NCBI RefSeq assembly: GCF_026342355.1
Contig: NZ_JAPEMV010000001.1
Span: forward strand, 1,488,001-1,552,000
Length of the DNA: 64,000 nt
Direction of reading: 5' to 3'
Source: Streptomyces sp. NBC_00249
GTDB taxonomy: Bacteria > Actinomycetota > Actinomycetes > Streptomycetales > Streptomycetaceae
The notes below the pieces were generated by a model, which saw nothing but the letters and a program-made list of their open reading frames with translations, was not told the DNA's origin and searched no databases. The translations under genes were made by a program, and so were the position numbers. Within the stretch, counting starts at the first letter, position 1. Each line of letters begins with the position of its first letter. Shown here piece by piece: positions 27,905 to 36,519 of this stretch.

Positions 27905-29546
27905 GCCGAAGAAGAAGCAGCTCCGCACCATCGACGCGCCGTTCGTCGCCCTCGGTCCGTCCGGTGTCGCGATACGCGACCGCCTCAAGCACCTCACACC
28001 CGAGGACGACAAGGTGCTGCGCCTGGTCGGCGAGCACCTCGGCTCCCTGGCATCCCGCGATCTGGCGTCCCGCTGCCGTGACGGCAGCGACCACTCCACC
28101 GATACGTGGGCGGCCCGGAAGCAGGGCCTGACCGCCGCCTCGTCGTCGCGGTGGGCCGGGTCGATCACGAAGACCTCCCACGATCAGTGGGCGCTCTCGC
28201 GCCGGTGCCAGCTCGCCCACATCCAGAACCTCGAAGCCGGTGTGCGGACCCTGATGCACCGTCTGTCCCTCCCGCTCGGGGAGAAGGGCACCAAGCGCGC
28301 TGCGGGCGGCTACCGCTCCAAGGGCGAGTGGTTCCAGAAAACCCGACGCCTGGCAACGCTGGAACACCGCCTCGATGTCGCTCGCGCTGAACGTGAGGCC
28401 GCAGTCGTGCACGTCGTGCGCGGTAGCCGGAAGTTGCTCAACACCCGGCACAACCTGTCCGCCGCGCAGCTCACCGAGCCCGAGTGGCGGGAACGGTGGG
28501 AAGCCGAGCGCTGGTTCCTCGCCGCCGACGGCGAGTCTGGAAAGCCGTTCGGGAACGAGACCATCCGCGTCACGGCCGCCGGCGAGGTCAGCATCAAGCT
28601 GCCCGCGCCGCTCGCGCACCTGGCGAACGCCAAGCACGGCCGGTATGCCCTGGCCTCGAAGACCGCGTTCGCGCACCGGGGCGAGGAGTGGGCCGACCGT
28701 GTGGAAGCGAACCGGGCCGTCGCCTACCGCATCCACCTCGACGTGGAACGCGGGCGCTGGTACCTCACCGCGTCCTGGCAACGCCCCGTCGTCCAGACCA
28801 TGCCGCTGGCCACGGCCCGCGCCAAGGGCGTGATCGGCGTGGACACGAACGCCGACCACTTCGCCGCCTACCGCCTCGACGCCCACGGCAACCCGATCGG
28901 CGACCCGCACCGCTTCCCCTACGACCTCAGTGGTTCGGCGAACCACCGCGACGCACAGATCCGGCACGCCATCACCCAAGTCCTGCACTGGGCCAAGTCC
29001 TGCGGTGTGGCTGCCATCGCGATCGAGGACCTCGACTTCACCGCCGAGAAGACCCGCGAGAAGCACGGACGCAAGAAGCGCTTCCGGCAGCTCATCTCCG
29101 GCATCCCCACCGGCAAACTCAAAACCCGGCTCGTGTCGATGGCCGCCGAGAGCGACATGTCCATCGTGGCCGTGGACCCGGCCTACACCTCGATGTGGGG
29201 CGATCAGCACTGGCGCAAGCCGCTGACCGCCCCGCGCCGAAAGATGTCCCGTCACGATGCCGCTGGTATCGCGATCGGGCGACGCGCCCTCGGACACCCG
29301 ATCCGGCGACGGACGGCACCGCCCCGGCATCACCAGAGTGATGGTGCTGGGCATCGGACCGTCCAGGCCGGACCAGGTGACCGGGAGCGTGAGGAAACCC
29401 GCCCACCCGTCACGGAGCGTGCACACGATGCACGCCGCCGACCGGGTCACCAAAAGGGAACGCGGGAGACCAGCGCATCCAAAACCGTTCGGGATGCGCG
29501 CAGTGCCGGGCAGTGGGTCCAAGACTCACTCCTGCTCACTGATTAG
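27897..29546 (+). CDS. tnpB: TnpB RNA-guided nuclease of the IS607 element
   Basis: A 549-residue TnpB. The RuvC-like catalytic acids are all present: Asp in GVIGVDTNADHF, Glu in AIAIEDLDF and Asp in SRHDAAGIAIG. The zinc-finger Cys pairs seen between the last two motifs in many TnpBs are absent, as in other actinobacterial IS607-type proteins (PAYTSMWGDQHW follows directly). The Arg-rich C-terminal 80 residues look unlike protein and probably overlap the guide-RNA scaffold. Appears intact. Confidence 0.88.
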   Translation: MTEPKKKQLRTIDAPFVALGPSGVAIRDRLKHLTPEDDKVLRLVGEHLGSLASRDLASRCRDGSDHSTDTWAARKQGLTAASSSRWAGSITKTSHDQWALSRRCQLAHIQNLEAGVRTLMHRLSLPLGEKGTKRAAGGYRSKGEWFQKTRRLATLEHRLDVARAEREAAVVHVVRGSRKLLNTRHNLSAAQLTEPEWRERWEAERWFLAADGESGKPFGNETIRVTAAGEVSIKLPAPLAHLANAKHGRYALASKTAFAHRGEEWADRVEANRAVAYRIHLDVERGRWYLTASWQRPVVQTMPLATARAKGVIGVDTNADHFAAYRLDAHGNPIGDPHRFPYDLSGSANHRDAQIRHAITQVLHWAKSCGVAAIAIEDLDFTAEKTREKHGRKKRFRQLISGIPTGKLKTRLVSMAAESDMSIVAVDPAYTSMWGDQHWRKPLTAPRRKMSRHDAAGIAIGRRALGHPIRRRTAPPRHHQSDGAGHRTVQAGPGDREREETRPPVTERAHDARRRPGHQKGTRETSASKTVRDARSAGQWVQDSLLLTD

Positions 29547-29553
29547 GAACGGT

Positions 29554-30699
29554 TCAGCGGCACAGGGCGGTGTCCGCGGCGCGTTCGAGGTTTCTGCGGC
29601 CCGCCTCGTCGGTGCGCTGCATGGTGACCGCGACGCTGGCGGCGCGGCCGTCGTCGGTGGCGCCGCCGCGGGTCTCGTAGCCCGGGAAGCTGCCGCCGTG
29701 GCCCCAGGAGAGGCCGCCGCACGGCAGCGGCCGGCTGACGAGTCCGAGTCCGTAGCGGGCGCCGGGGCCGAAGGTCGCCTCGGCGGGGACGGTGGAGCGC
29801 ATCTGGGCGAGCTGGGCCGAGGGCAGGAGGCGGCCGGCCAGGAGTGCGGTGAAGAAGCGGTTCAGGTCGGAGTTGGTGGAGATCAACTGGCCTGCCGCCC
29901 AGCCCCAGGAGGGGTCAATCTCCGTGATGTCGCGCAGCGGCGCGCCCGCCTGTTCCCGGTAGTAGCCGTGGGGGTGGGGCTCCCGGATGCTCGCGTCACC
30001 GGGGGCGGGGAAGTAGGTGTGGCGCAGCCCGATGCGCTTGATGACGCGCCGGTCGATCTCCTCGGCCAGGGGGCGGTTGGTGACCTCCTCGACGATCAGG
30101 CCGGCGAGCACGTAGTTGGTGTTGCTGTACTTCCAACGCCTCCCGGGGTCGAAGTCGGCCGGGTGCCGGAGGGCCGTGTCGAGCAGTTCGCGGGGGGTGT
30201 AGTAGCGGACGTCGTCCCCGAGGTGGTCGCTGTAGTTGGGGAGTCCGCTGGTCTGTTGGAGGAGCTGGCGGACGGTGATGCGCCGCCCGTCGATGCCCTC
30301 TCCGCGGACGAGGCCGGGCAGGTAGGTGTCGACGAAGGCGTCGAGACCGATCTTCCCCTCGCCGACCAGTTGAAGGACGACGACCGCGACGAACGCCTTG
30401 GTGTTGCTGCCGATCCGTACCTGGCCGTCCCTGGGCACCTTCGAACCGGTGGCCAGGTCGCCGAGCCCTGCGGTATAGGTGCGGGTACGGCCGTCACGGC
30501 CTTGGACGCTCGCCAGCGCGGCGGGCATCCCGTCGTCGCGCACCAGCGTGTTCAGGGCCTGCTGGACGGCGTCCGGCCTGGCGGAGGCGGAAGCGGAGGC
30601 GGAGGCGGAGGCGGGCGGGGCGAGGGCGCCCAAGGTCATGATGCCGATGGCCACCGCGGCCGCGGCGGGCAGGGCTCGTTGCCGGGTCTGTCCACGCAT
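29554..30699 (-). CDS. Secreted serine DD-peptidase/class C beta-lactamase-fold enzyme, copy 1
   Basis: A 381-residue exported protein like the Streptomyces R61 DD-peptidase. It has a signal peptide (1 to about 35) with an (Ala-Ser)n stretch near cleavage. The active-site motifs are SNTK (Ser98, Lys101), YSNTNY and HGG (WGHGGSFPGYE). It trims or transfers peptidoglycan stem peptides outside the membrane. Its stop is 7 bp from the IS607 right end. It has a close paralogue immediately upstream, with a shared 5' half nearly identical in DNA. Confidence 0.92.
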   Translation of the reverse strand: MRGQTRQRALPAAAAVAIGIMTLGALAPPASASASASASARPDAVQQALNTLVRDDGMPAALASVQGRDGRTRTYTAGLGDLATGSKVPRDGQVRIGSNTKAFVAVVVLQLVGEGKIGLDAFVDTYLPGLVRGEGIDGRRITVRQLLQQTSGLPNYSDHLGDDVRYYTPRELLDTALRHPADFDPGRRWKYSNTNYVLAGLIVEEVTNRPLAEEIDRRVIKRIGLRHTYFPAPGDASIREPHPHGYYREQAGAPLRDITEIDPSWGWAAGQLISTNSDLNRFFTALLAGRLLPSAQLAQMRSTVPAEATFGPGARYGLGLVSRPLPCGGLSWGHGGSFPGYETRGGATDDGRAASVAVTMQRTDEAGRRNLERAADTALCR

Positions 30700-30774
30700 G
30701 AGTCAACTCCTGAGGAATCGTTGGATCGTCGTTCGGTCGCCGGGGCACCGGGGCGCCGGGGTCGCCGGGTGCCT

Positions 30775-31959
30775 TCATCCGCACAGGGCCCTGTCCACGG
30801 CGTCCGTCACGTGCTGCGTGGCCGCCCCGTCCGTCGGGATGCTGGTGACCGCGACGTTGGCGGCGCGGCCGTCTTCGGTGACGCCGCCCCGGGTCTCGTA
30901 GCCCGCGATGTCGCCGCCGTGGCCCCAGTAGAGGCCGCCGCACGACAGCGGCCTGCTCGTGAGCCCCAGCCCGTAGCGGAGGCCTGAGGTCCCGGCGGGG
31001 ACCGTCGTGCGCATCTCGGCGAGCTGGGCCGCCGGGAGGAGGCGGCCGGCGAGGAGTGCGGTGAAGAAGCGGTTGACGTCGGAGTTGGTGGAGATCAACT
31101 GGCCTGCCGCCCAGCCCCAGGAGGGGTCCATCTCCGTGAAGTCGCGCAGCGGTCCGTCCGCGGGGTTGCGGTGGTAGCCCCGGGGGTGCGGCTCTCGGAT
31201 GGTCTTCTCTCCGGGGGCGGGGAAGTAGGTGTGGCGCAGCCCGATGCGCTTGATGACGCGCCGGTCGATCTCCTCGGCCAGGGGGCGGCCGGTGACCTTC
31301 TGGACGATCAGGCCGGCCAGGACGTAGTTGGTGTTGCTGTAGCCCCACGTCTTCCCCGGATCCGCGTCGGCCTTGTGCTGGAAGGCGATGTCGAGCAGCT
31401 CGCGGGGTTCGATGTACCGGTTCCTGATCTCGTCGTCGTCGAGGTGGACGCTGTAGTCGGGGAGTCCGCTGGTGTGCTGGAGGAGCTGGCGGACGGTGAT
31501 GCGCCGCCCGTCGATGCCCTCTCCGCGGACGAGGCCGGGCAGGTAGGTGTCGACGAAGGCGTCGAGACCGATCTTCCCCTCGCCGACCAGCTGGAGGACG
31601 ACGACCGCGACGAACGCCTTGGTGTTGCTGCCGATCCGTACCTGGCCGTCCCTGGGCACCTTCGAGCCGGTGGCCAGGTCGCCGACTCCCGCGGTGTAGG
31701 TGCGGGTACGGCCGTCACGGCCTTGGACGCTCGCCAGCGCGGCGGGCATCCCGTCGTCGCGCACCAGCGTGTTCAGGGCCTGCTGGACCGTGTCTGGCCT
31801 GGCGGAGGCGGAGGCGGAAGCGGAGGCGGGCGGGGCGAGGGCGCCCAAGGTCATGACGCCGATGGCCACCGCGGCCGCGGCCGAGACGGCTCGTCGCCGC
31901 TTGCCGCCGTGCTGCTGCCGGGTCGAGGAAGGAAGGCCCTGCCGGGTCTGAGCTCGCAT
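30775..31959 (-). CDS. Secreted serine DD-peptidase, copy 2
   Basis: A 394-residue paralogue of the gene at 29554, with an extended, Lys/Arg-rich signal peptide (GGKRRRAVSAAAAVAIGVMT) and the same motifs (Ser111-x-x-Lys114, YSNTNY, HGGDIAGYE). About 290 bp covering the N-terminal mature region differ from copy 1 at only a few positions, whereas the C-terminal halves differ more, which points to recent duplication with gene conversion. Both have GGCGGA-type hexamer repeats encoding the Ala-Ser stretch. Confidence 0.92.
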   Translation of the reverse strand: MRAQTRQGLPSSTRQQHGGKRRRAVSAAAAVAIGVMTLGALAPPASASASASARPDTVQQALNTLVRDDGMPAALASVQGRDGRTRTYTAGVGDLATGSKVPRDGQVRIGSNTKAFVAVVVLQLVGEGKIGLDAFVDTYLPGLVRGEGIDGRRITVRQLLQHTSGLPDYSVHLDDDEIRNRYIEPRELLDIAFQHKADADPGKTWGYSNTNYVLAGLIVQKVTGRPLAEEIDRRVIKRIGLRHTYFPAPGEKTIREPHPRGYHRNPADGPLRDFTEMDPSWGWAAGQLISTNSDVNRFFTALLAGRLLPAAQLAEMRTTVPAGTSGLRYGLGLTSRPLSCGGLYWGHGGDIAGYETRGGVTEDGRAANVAVTSIPTDGAATQHVTDAVDRALCG

Positions 31960-32102
31960 GAGTCGTCAACTCCTGGTGAATCGTTCGGTCGGTGCACGAT
32001 CCTGGTTTCCAGGGCCCTGTGACCGCATCGCGGGAAGGCGGGAGGATTCGCTCCCCCGATCGGGGGAGGCTGCCGGTGGGCTGCCCGGCGATACTGGCGA
32101 CC

Positions 32103-33353
32103 ATGATCAGGATGTTCCGGCCGCTGCTGCGCGGCTCCACGTACTCGGGTGCGCTGTTCGCCTATGGCGGCGCGCTGGCGAGCCTTCCGCTGCTGCCCCT
32201 CGCCCTGTTGCCGGCGTTGTCGTGGCGCTCCGCTCCCGAGGGCGTGCAGATCGTCCTGGCCCTGCTGGTCTGGGCTCTGCTGGTCGGTGTGGTCGGGCTG
32301 GCGCGCCCCGTACGGCGGGCGCTGGTCGTGTCCGCCCGCCGGCTGCTGCGGGTGCCGCTGCCGGATCCGGTGGCGGGTCGCCGGGACTCCGGTTCCCCCG
32401 GCCTCGACCGCTGGCGGACCCCGCTCTGGCTGGTGCTGCACGCGGCCGTCGGGTGGACGGGAGCGCTGGCGAGCGGGGTGCTGTTCCTCATGGGCCTCTC
32501 CCTGCCGGGGAACTGGCTCGACGGCGAGGCGGAGTTGAGTCTGTCCGGCACGTCGGTCCGGGTGTCGGGCGGCGGGTGGAGCTGGGTGGCGGCGGCCGTG
32601 TGCATCGTGCTGGCGGTGGCCGTCTGCGCACTGGTGGCGAAGGCCCTGCGCTGGTCGGCGCCACGGCTGCTGGGGCCGTCGGCGGCCGAGCGGCTCGCGC
32701 TGGCCGCCGAGCGGGAACAGCTCCTGGCCGAACGCAACCGGATCGCCCACGAGTTGCACGACTCGATCGGGCACACCCTGACGGCGGCCACCATCCAGGC
32801 GGCGGTGGCGGGTGAGGTGCTCTCCGTCGACCCGGCGGCGGCGCGGGCCGCCATGCGCAGCATCGAGGAGTCGACGCGGGCCGCGCTGGAGGACCTGGAC
32901 TACGTACTCGGAGTGCTCCGCGAGGAACAGGCCGGGACGGCGCCGACGCGGACCCTGGCCGACCTCCCCGAGCTGCTGGACCGCCTGCGGCACGCGGGGG
33001 CGGTGGTGGAACCGGAGCTGTCGGGCGAGCTGACGCAAATACAGGGGACGCTGTCCCGGGCGGCGTACCGGATCCTCCAGGAGGGGCTGACGAACGCGCT
33101 GCGCCACGGGGCGGGCGGCCCGATCGAGGTCCGGGTGACGGCCGGGCCCGACCGGCTGGACCTCACGGTGGTCAACCGGACCGGGGCACGGACGGGACCG
33201 GGCCCGGGGCCGGGTACCTTCCCGACCTCCGGCCACGGTCTGTCCGGACTGGCCGAGCGCGTCCGGCTGCTGCACGGTGAGTTCCAGGCCGGTCCGGACG
33301 GGGCGCGGCACTGGCGGCTGGCCGTCCGGCTGCCGGTACGGGTGTCGGCGTGA
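32103..33353 (+). CDS. NarL-type sensor histidine kinase
   Basis: A 416-residue membrane kinase. Four hydrophobic segments lie in the first 190 residues, followed by a HisKA_3 dimerisation box with the phospho-acceptor His219 in AHELHDSIGHTLT and a HATPase_c domain (ILQEGLTNALRHG; GHGLSGLAERV). The GTGA overlap with the next gene couples it to its response regulator. It is divergent from the DD-peptidase genes, which are possible targets. Confidence 0.92.
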   Translation: MIRMFRPLLRGSTYSGALFAYGGALASLPLLPLALLPALSWRSAPEGVQIVLALLVWALLVGVVGLARPVRRALVVSARRLLRVPLPDPVAGRRDSGSPGLDRWRTPLWLVLHAAVGWTGALASGVLFLMGLSLPGNWLDGEAELSLSGTSVRVSGGGWSWVAAAVCIVLAVAVCALVAKALRWSAPRLLGPSAAERLALAAEREQLLAERNRIAHELHDSIGHTLTAATIQAAVAGEVLSVDPAAARAAMRSIEESTRAALEDLDYVLGVLREEQAGTAPTRTLADLPELLDRLRHAGAVVEPELSGELTQIQGTLSRAAYRILQEGLTNALRHGAGGPIEVRVTAGPDRLDLTVVNRTGARTGPGPGPGTFPTSGHGLSGLAERVRLLHGEFQAGPDGARHWRLAVRLPVRVSA

Positions 33354-34057
33354 GCGGATCCGACGCCGGCGAAGGCACGGCGCCGCCCACCGTCACCGGC
33401 CCCACCGTCACCCTGCTGATCGCGGACGACGACGAGGTCACCCGCAGCGGCCTGCGCATGCTGCTCTCCGCACAGCCGGGGATCACGGTGGTCGGCGAGG
33501 CCGCCGACGGCGTCGAGGCCGTCGAACGGGCGGAGGTCCTGCGGCCGGACGTGGTCCTGATGGACGTCCGGATGCCGCGTCTCAACGGGATCGAGGCCAC
33601 CCGCCGGCTCCTCGCCGAAGCGGCCGACCCGCCGAAGGTCGTGGTGATCACCACCTTCGAGAACGACGGCTACGTCACCGCGGCCCTCAGCGCGGGCGCC
33701 AGCGGCTTCGTCCTCAAGCGCCTCCCGGTCCGCCGGATCGCCGAGGCGGTCCGGGTGGTGGCGGCGGGCGAGGCCGTCCTCTTCCCGGCCGCGCTGGGCC
33801 GCATGGTCGCCCCCCGCCCGCTCGGCTCCGCCGAGGCCCTGCCCCGGGCCGCGCTCACCGGCCGGGAGGAGGAGGTGCTGCGCCTGATGACCACCGGGCT
33901 CTCCAATCCGGAGATCGCGGAGTCCCTCAGGGTGAGCCTGGAGACGGTCAAGACCCACGTAGGAAATGTGCTGACCAAGCTCGGCGCGCAGAACCGGACC
34001 CACGCGGTGGTGATCGCGTACGAATCCGGCCTGGTCGTCCCGGGCTTCGCCGGCTGA
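33350..34057 (+). CDS. NarL/FixJ-family response regulator
   Basis: A 235-residue regulator. The receiver domain has phospho-accepting Asp72 (VVLMDVRMPRL) with the acidic pair in IADDDEVTR and Lys in LKRLPVRRI. The C-terminal LuxR-type helix-turn-helix reads LTGREEEVLRLMTTGLSNPE and TVKTHVGNVLTKLG. It starts at a GTG that overlaps the kinase stop. Cognate partner of the upstream kinase. Confidence 0.94.
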   Translation: MSGSDAGEGTAPPTVTGPTVTLLIADDDEVTRSGLRMLLSAQPGITVVGEAADGVEAVERAEVLRPDVVLMDVRMPRLNGIEATRRLLAEAADPPKVVVITTFENDGYVTAALSAGASGFVLKRLPVRRIAEAVRVVAAGEAVLFPAALGRMVAPRPLGSAEALPRAALTGREEEVLRLMTTGLSNPEIAESLRVSLETVKTHVGNVLTKLGAQNRTHAVVIAYESGLVVPGFAG

Positions 34058-34097
34058 CCGGCCTCCGCGCTCCCCGCACACCCTGCCTCTACTCTTA

Positions 34098-35825
34098 ATG
34101 CCGCCGGTTGACGGACGAGGAACAGCGAACGACGGAACGGAGCGTGCGGTGACGGCGGGGGAAGCGAATGGCGGAGAGCTGGTCGGCAAGGTACTCGGAG
34201 GGCGCTACCGGGTGACCGCCATCGTCGGGCGCGGCGGCATGGGCGTGGTCGCCCGGGCGGTGGACGAGCTGCTCGACCGGGAGGTCGCCGTCAAGATCCT
34301 GCGGGCCTACACCGACGCCTCCGCGACCGAACTGGCCGATCTGCGGACCCGGATGCGGCGGGAGGCACAGGCCGCCGCCCGCATCCGGCACAGCGGCGTG
34401 GTCACCGTGCACGACGTGACGGAGGATCAAGGTCTGCCGGTCATCGTCATGGAACTCGTCGACGGCCCCTCGCTCGACGACGTCCTGACGAAGCGCGGGA
34501 CGCTGGAGCCGCGCGAAGCGGCGGCGATCGGCGTCAAGTTGATGGACGCGCTCGACGCCGCACACCGGGCCGGGGTCCTGCACCGGGACGTCAAGCCGGG
34601 AAACGTGCTGCTGGAGCACGGCGGCCGGGTCGTGCTCACCGACTTCGGCATCGCCACCCTGGAGGCCTCCGGCGACGACGCCATGGCCAAGCTGACGCAG
34701 AGCGGTCAGATAGTCGGCTCCCTCGACTATCTGCCGCCGGAGCGCGCGCAGGGCAGGGAGCCCGGTCCCGCGTCGGACATCTGGTCGCTCGGCATGACGC
34801 TGTACGCGGCCGTGGAGGGCACCTCGCCGTTCCGTCGCACGTCCGCGTGGTCCATGATGTCGGCCATCGTCAACGATCCCCTGCCGGAGCCCCGCCTGGC
34901 CGGACCGCTCGCACCGGTGCTGATGGCGCTGATGGCGAAGGAGCCGGAGGACCGGCCCACCGCGGACCAGGCGCGCGGCATGCTGGAGGACGTCGCCTCG
35001 GGTCGGACGGTGCACTCCGCGTCCGCCGGCCCGACGTCCACTCCCACGGTGGTTCCCGGGGCCGGGGCCGCGGCCGCGGCCGCTGTCGCACCGCCCGCCG
35101 GGTTCGGCCCCCCGCTGTTCCCGCAGCCCACCCCGCAGCCCCAGCCTCCGTATGCCGGCTACCCGCAGCCCGGCGTGCCGGTCGCGGGTCCCGCCGGAGC
35201 CGGAGGAGTCCCCACTCCGGAAACGAGCCGCTCCGTGGCCCGTCGTACCCGGAGTCGCGGCAACACCCTCATCGCATCGGCGGCCGCCGTCGTGCTCCTC
35301 GCCGCGGGCGCCGGCATCACGTACGCCCTGACCGCCGAGGAGGGCGGCACGGCCGTGGAGGGCTCGCAAGCGGCGCCGCCCGGCGTCAGCTCCCCGGCGG
35401 GCAGTCACCGGCCGACGGCGGGCAGCAGCCCGTCGGCCGCCGGTTCCTCAGGCGCGTCCGCGCAGCCGTCTCCCTCGAAGACGACCGCGCGGCCCACGAA
35501 GACGCCGGCCTCCCCGGAGGCGAAGCCCAGTTCCACGGTGAAGGAGCCCACCCCGGTGTCGACGGCGTGCACCGGCTGGGCCCACCAGAACCGCAGCAAC
35601 GGCTACGGCTACCTGGCCGACGACAACCACCTCTTCACCGGGCCGTACAAGGAGTGCTCCTACGTGACCTTCGCCAAGACCGGCGCGAAGCTCTTCTACC
35701 ACTGCTACATCACCAATGCCCACGGCAACAAGTGGATCTACGCCCGCATCGAGGGCACCGACGCCGAGGGCTGGATCTCCAGCGACCACTTCACCCGGGA
35801 GAGCGGCACACTGGTCCGCTGCTAG
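34098..35825 (+). CDS. Membrane Ser/Thr protein kinase with extracellular domain
   Basis: A 575-residue Hanks-type kinase. The glycine loop is GRGGMG, the VAIK-type Lys is in REVAVKIL, the catalytic loop HRDVKPGNVLL, and DFG is in LTDFGIATL. A Pro/Ala-rich juxtamembrane region leads to one TM helix (near 395-415), a Ser/Thr/Pro-rich stalk and a C-terminal extracellular domain of about 85 residues with paired Cys (ACTGWAHQNR ... ECSYVT ... YHCYIT ... RC) and no PASTA repeats. That outer domain is likely a ligand sensor. ATG at 34098; a GTG at 34149 is an alternative. Confidence 0.9.
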   Translation: MPPVDGRGTANDGTERAVTAGEANGGELVGKVLGGRYRVTAIVGRGGMGVVARAVDELLDREVAVKILRAYTDASATELADLRTRMRREAQAAARIRHSGVVTVHDVTEDQGLPVIVMELVDGPSLDDVLTKRGTLEPREAAAIGVKLMDALDAAHRAGVLHRDVKPGNVLLEHGGRVVLTDFGIATLEASGDDAMAKLTQSGQIVGSLDYLPPERAQGREPGPASDIWSLGMTLYAAVEGTSPFRRTSAWSMMSAIVNDPLPEPRLAGPLAPVLMALMAKEPEDRPTADQARGMLEDVASGRTVHSASAGPTSTPTVVPGAGAAAAAAVAPPAGFGPPLFPQPTPQPQPPYAGYPQPGVPVAGPAGAGGVPTPETSRSVARRTRSRGNTLIASAAAVVLLAAGAGITYALTAEEGGTAVEGSQAAPPGVSSPAGSHRPTAGSSPSAAGSSGASAQPSPSKTTARPTKTPASPEAKPSSTVKEPTPVSTACTGWAHQNRSNGYGYLADDNHLFTGPYKECSYVTFAKTGAKLFYHCYITNAHGNKWIYARIEGTDAEGWISSDHFTRESGTLVRC

Positions 35826-35835
35826 GCCGGCTTCT

Positions 35836-35950
35836 TCCGGATCTTGCCGGGCAGGTCATGCGGCTTCTCTCGCCCCTGCACGCGCGCTGTTTCCAGACTG
35901 CTCCTGCCGGGCCAGGTGCGCACCTCGGCGCGGGCCAGGCAAGATCCGGA
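35836..35950. terminator. Long-range inverted repeat between convergent genes
   Basis: TCCGGATCTTGCC (35836-35848) and GGCAAGATCCGGA (35938-35950) are perfect 13-bp complements, with shorter GC-rich complementarity inside. They lie symmetrically between the TAG of the kinase gene and the stop of the leftward membrane-protein gene. Probably a bidirectional terminator with a long loop. Confidence 0.6.
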
Positions 35951-35959
35951 GGAGACGAC

Positions 35960-36418
35960 CTAGCCGGTCCGGGCCGTGTCCGCCTCTCGGTGCATGCCTG
36001 TGCACAGCGCCCAGACGACGAGCAGGTTGACCGCGATCAGCACCAGGGCCCACAGCGGGTAGTAGGGCAGCCACAGGAAGTTGGCGATCGCTCCCAGTCC
36101 GGCAACGGTGACGCCGAAGAAGCGTGCCCACAGGGCTTCGCGGAGCACGGCGACGCCCGCGAAGACGAGTGCGAGGCCCAGGATGAGGTGCACCCAGCCC
36201 CAGCCCACCAGGCTGAACTCGAACACGTAGTGGCGCGTCACGACGAACAGGTTGTCCTTGGCGATGGCCGAGATCCCTTCGAGGGCCGCCATCACGCCGC
36301 CGAAGATCATCAGGGCTGCTGCCAGTTCGGTTCTACCGGACGTGGCCGCGTGCCAGGGCCTGGGATTCTCGTGACCCGCACGCGCGGTGCCGGCGTCACT
36401 GGCCATGTCGGCCTCCAT
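35960..36418 (-). CDS. Four-helix membrane protein (DUF7144-like)
   Basis: A 152-residue integral membrane protein with four hydrophobic helices after a 28-residue polar N-terminus. It contains AALMIFGGVMAALEGISAIA, WGWVHLILGLALVFAGVAVL and NFLWLPYYPLWALVLIAVNL, a pattern very common in actinobacteria. Function unknown. Confidence 0.8.
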   Translation of the reverse strand: MEADMASDAGTARAGHENPRPWHAATSGRTELAAALMIFGGVMAALEGISAIAKDNLFVVTRHYVFEFSLVGWGWVHLILGLALVFAGVAVLREALWARFFGVTVAGLGAIANFLWLPYYPLWALVLIAVNLLVVWALCTGMHREADTARTG

Positions 36419-36519
36419 GAGTTGCGAGAGCCGGTCCGGCGTACCGGGTCCGGCGGAGTTCCCCGTTTCAGCCTGTCACGGCGGACCCCCGTCGGCATTC
36501 CGGGCTCTTCTCATGGAAC

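Larger units (their letters stand above)
27262..29547 (+). mobile_element. IS607-family insertion sequence with tnpA and tnpB
   Basis: A complete two-gene element. The probable ends share CTGCTC-N2/3-GATTAGG (27262-27276 on the left, 29532-29547 on the right, the latter running through the tnpB stop). IS607 elements lack long terminal inverted repeats and target duplications and recombine at GG, which fits GATTAGG at both edges. The right end of tnpB and its flank should produce the guide (omega/re) RNA. Inserted between the phosphotransferase gene and the stop of a DD-peptidase gene. Confidence 0.75.
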
